The notes under the pieces: generated by a model
The model's input: the letters and a program-made list of their open reading frames with translations, nothing else
Database searches by the model: none
What the model was told of the DNA's origin: nothing
NCBI GenBank assembly: GCA_022865845.1
Contig: JALHUC010000464.1
Location: 1-5,636, forward strand
Reading direction: 5' to 3'
DNA: 5,636 nt
DNA from: a bacterium
GTDB taxonomy: Bacteria; BMS3Abin14
Part shown: positions 5,502-5,636 of the stretch, piece after piece
Position numbering within the stretch: the first letter of the stretch is position 1
Layout: each line of letters begins with the position of its first letter
Made by a program: the position numbers and the translations under genes

Positions 5502-5535
5502 GCGAAAAACCTAGCTTTAGGTTTAGCCCTTTCGC
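5502..5535. other. Inverted repeat upstream of fcl
   Basis: AAACCTA (5507-5513), loop GCTT (5514-5517) and TAGGTTT (5518-5524) form seven perfect pairs. GCGAA (5502-5506) and TTCGC (5531-5535) can extend the stem beyond a six-base bulge on one side. On the minus strand the stem runs into TTTTT, but the stem is AT-rich and a proper U-tract does not follow, so a terminator for the gene to the right is only a weak possibility. It could equally be an operator or a leader structure. Confidence 0.35.
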
Positions 5536-5550
5536 CAAGTCGCTCAGCCT

Positions 5551-5598
5551 GCCGCGGCGTAGTCCGAAGGACGAAGACGGGTCGCCTGGTCGGCTTTT
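5551..5598. other. GC-rich palindromic stretch with no gene
   Basis: This part of the leader to the right of fcl contains the perfect palindrome GCCGCGGC (5551-5558) and a small hairpin GTCC-GAA-GGAC (5562-5572), followed by CGAAGACGGGTCG. It is richer in GC than the rest of the gaps and has no open reading frame with recognisable content. It may be a dispersed palindromic element or a structured leader; nothing here shows which. Confidence 0.35.
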
Positions 5599-5630
5599 CC
5601 TCCGTGTCGCTGCGTCACCGTGATTGCGTG
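5599..5630. repeat. Octamer repeat, consensus TCNCCGTG, 4 units
   Basis: Four 8-base units, CCTCCGTG, TCGCTGCG, TCACCGTG and ATTGCGTG, run to near the right edge of the window and may continue past it. The period is 8 rather than 7 and the units are more degenerate than in the heptamer arrays. Confidence 0.5.
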
Positions 5631-5636
5631 TCTTAC

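Noticed and set aside
5465..5636. Possible tRNA or other known structured RNA right of fcl
   Set aside because: No T-arm or anticodon-stem pattern could be placed; only short local hairpins are present.

Overview
The window looks like a chromosomal segment from an uncultured bacterium that makes a mannose- or fucose-containing surface glycan. The protein types (a GTVC-type GDP-fucose synthase, an AlgC-like mutase, a DPPR-synthase-like UbiA, DUF362) and the gaps packed with short tandem repeats suggest a Desulfobacterota (deltaproteobacterial) or similar MAG-type lineage. That placement is inferred from gene style; there is no rRNA or other marker here.

All five genes lie on the minus strand, so transcription runs from the right end to the left end. 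In that order they are: GDP-L-fucose synthase (5423-4482, TTG start); a bifunctional mannose-1-phosphate guanylyltransferase/mannose-6-phosphate isomerase (4485-3079, joined to the previous gene by an ATGA overlap); a phosphomannomutase/phosphoglucomutase (2834-1350); a UbiA-superfamily prenyltransferase of the decaprenyl-phosphate phosphoribosyltransferase type (1153-287); and the first 42 codons of a DUF362 protein (128 to beyond base 1, GTG start). The three sugar enzymes cover fructose-6-P to mannose-6-P to mannose-1-P to GDP-mannose, and the last step to GDP-L-fucose. GDP-mannose 4,6-dehydratase (gmd), which is needed in between, is not in the window. The UbiA protein would put a phosphoribosyl group on a polyprenyl phosphate, giving a lipid-linked pentose precursor for the envelope.

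The unusual part is the gaps. Apart from the overlapping junction, every gap (129-286, 1154-1349, 2835-3078, 5424-5636) holds degenerate tandem repeats with an exact 7-base period. At least nine unit families occur (among them AAACATC, CTCTACA, GTAATCG, TTCACAA, ATTCCAA, GTTCCAG, TTTGGGC and GTCTAGT). Several recur in gaps kilobases apart. Some change unit sequence while keeping the 7-base register, and one array reverses orientation across a strong GC-rich hairpin (1244-1287). Arrays run up to within a few bases of start and stop codons and take the place of ordinary ribosome-binding sites for two genes. No tRNA, rRNA, CRISPR array, transposase or convincing intrinsic terminator was seen.
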